Source: Kangiella sp. (lineage in GTDB: Bacteria; Pseudomonadota; Gammaproteobacteria; Enterobacterales; Kangiellaceae). Taken from it: a stretch of 5,740 nucleotides of DNA. A model generated the notes under the pieces. The model was not told the origin of the DNA. It saw only the letters and a program-made list of their open reading frames with translations, and did not search any database. Position numbers and translations under genes: made by a program. The stretch lies in assembly GCA_026195755.1 (NCBI GenBank), contig JAPHRL010000202.1, positions 1 through 5,740 on the forward strand, written 5' to 3'. Of the stretch, positions 5,727 through 5,740 are shown in pieces. Each line of letters begins with the position of its first letter. Positions within the stretch are counted from its first letter, which is position 1.

Positions 5727-5740
5727 GTAGGGACAACTCA
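5727..5740 (+). repeat. REP-like palindrome, inverted copy, cut by window end
   Basis: GTAG (5727-5730) followed by GGACAACTCA (5731-5740) is identical to the minus-strand reading of copy 1 as far as it goes. It is thus in the opposite orientation to the copies left of the transposase. Only the foot and first arm are inside the window; the second arm is predicted just beyond it. Confidence 0.65.

Larger units (their letters stand above)
4931..5740. mobile_element. RAYT transposase locus with flanking REP-like palindromes
   Basis: This stretch combines one intact Y1/HUH transposase gene (5146-5667) with five full or partial copies of a palindromic sequence whose core is GGACAACTC/GAGTTGTCC. 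Four (4934, 4955, 5019 and 5706) share one orientation, and the last (5727) is inverted and cut off by the window end. Known RAYT loci in other bacteria have a single-copy transposase flanked by the REP sequences it acts on, and this layout fits. The outer boundaries are not determined: the left limit is set here at the first half-site, and the right limit is only the window edge. No IS-type terminal inverted repeats or target duplication can be recognised. Confidence 0.7.

Overview
The window is ordinary gammaproteobacterial chromosome followed by a small mobile-DNA patch. The order rsxB-rsxC-rsxD-rsxG-rsxE-nth matches the rsx (rnf) operon of Escherichia coli and many other Gammaproteobacteria, and the endonuclease III keeps the E. 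coli length of 211 residues and its key positions. The moderate GC content and short RsxC tail suggest a non-enteric, possibly marine gammaproteobacterium, but the genus cannot be fixed from this sequence. rsxA and the 5' part of rsxB lie upstream of the window.

Positions 1-4263 encode five subunits of the Rsx/Rnf membrane complex: RsxB (C-terminal part) and RsxC (iron-sulfur proteins), RsxD and RsxG (covalent-FMN subunits) and RsxE (integral membrane subunit with cluster-ligand cysteines). Electrons are expected to pass between NAD(H) and ferredoxin, or in E. coli to SoxR, through RsxC, RsxB, the RsxA/RsxE membrane iron-sulfur centre, RsxD and RsxG. Every junction overlaps: 1, 4, 11, 8 and 8 bases. 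This includes rsxE-nth, so the DNA-repair glycosylase nth (4256-4891) is the last gene of one tightly packed, probably translationally coupled operon.

Positions 4892-5740 differ in character. An intact 173-residue Y1/HUH transposase of the REP-associated type (RAYT, 5146-5667) sits among copies of a short palindromic sequence with arms GGACAACTC/GAGTTGTCC. Two full hairpins and one half-site lie on its left. One half-site and the start of an oppositely oriented copy, cut by the window end, lie on its right. The best copies carry GTAG at the hairpin foot, the tetranucleotide known to mark REP elements recognised by RAYT proteins in E. coli. This is the most interesting part of the window: a self-contained candidate RAYT/REP locus with what looks like its own REP family. 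It belongs to a known class of system; no wholly new system is evident.
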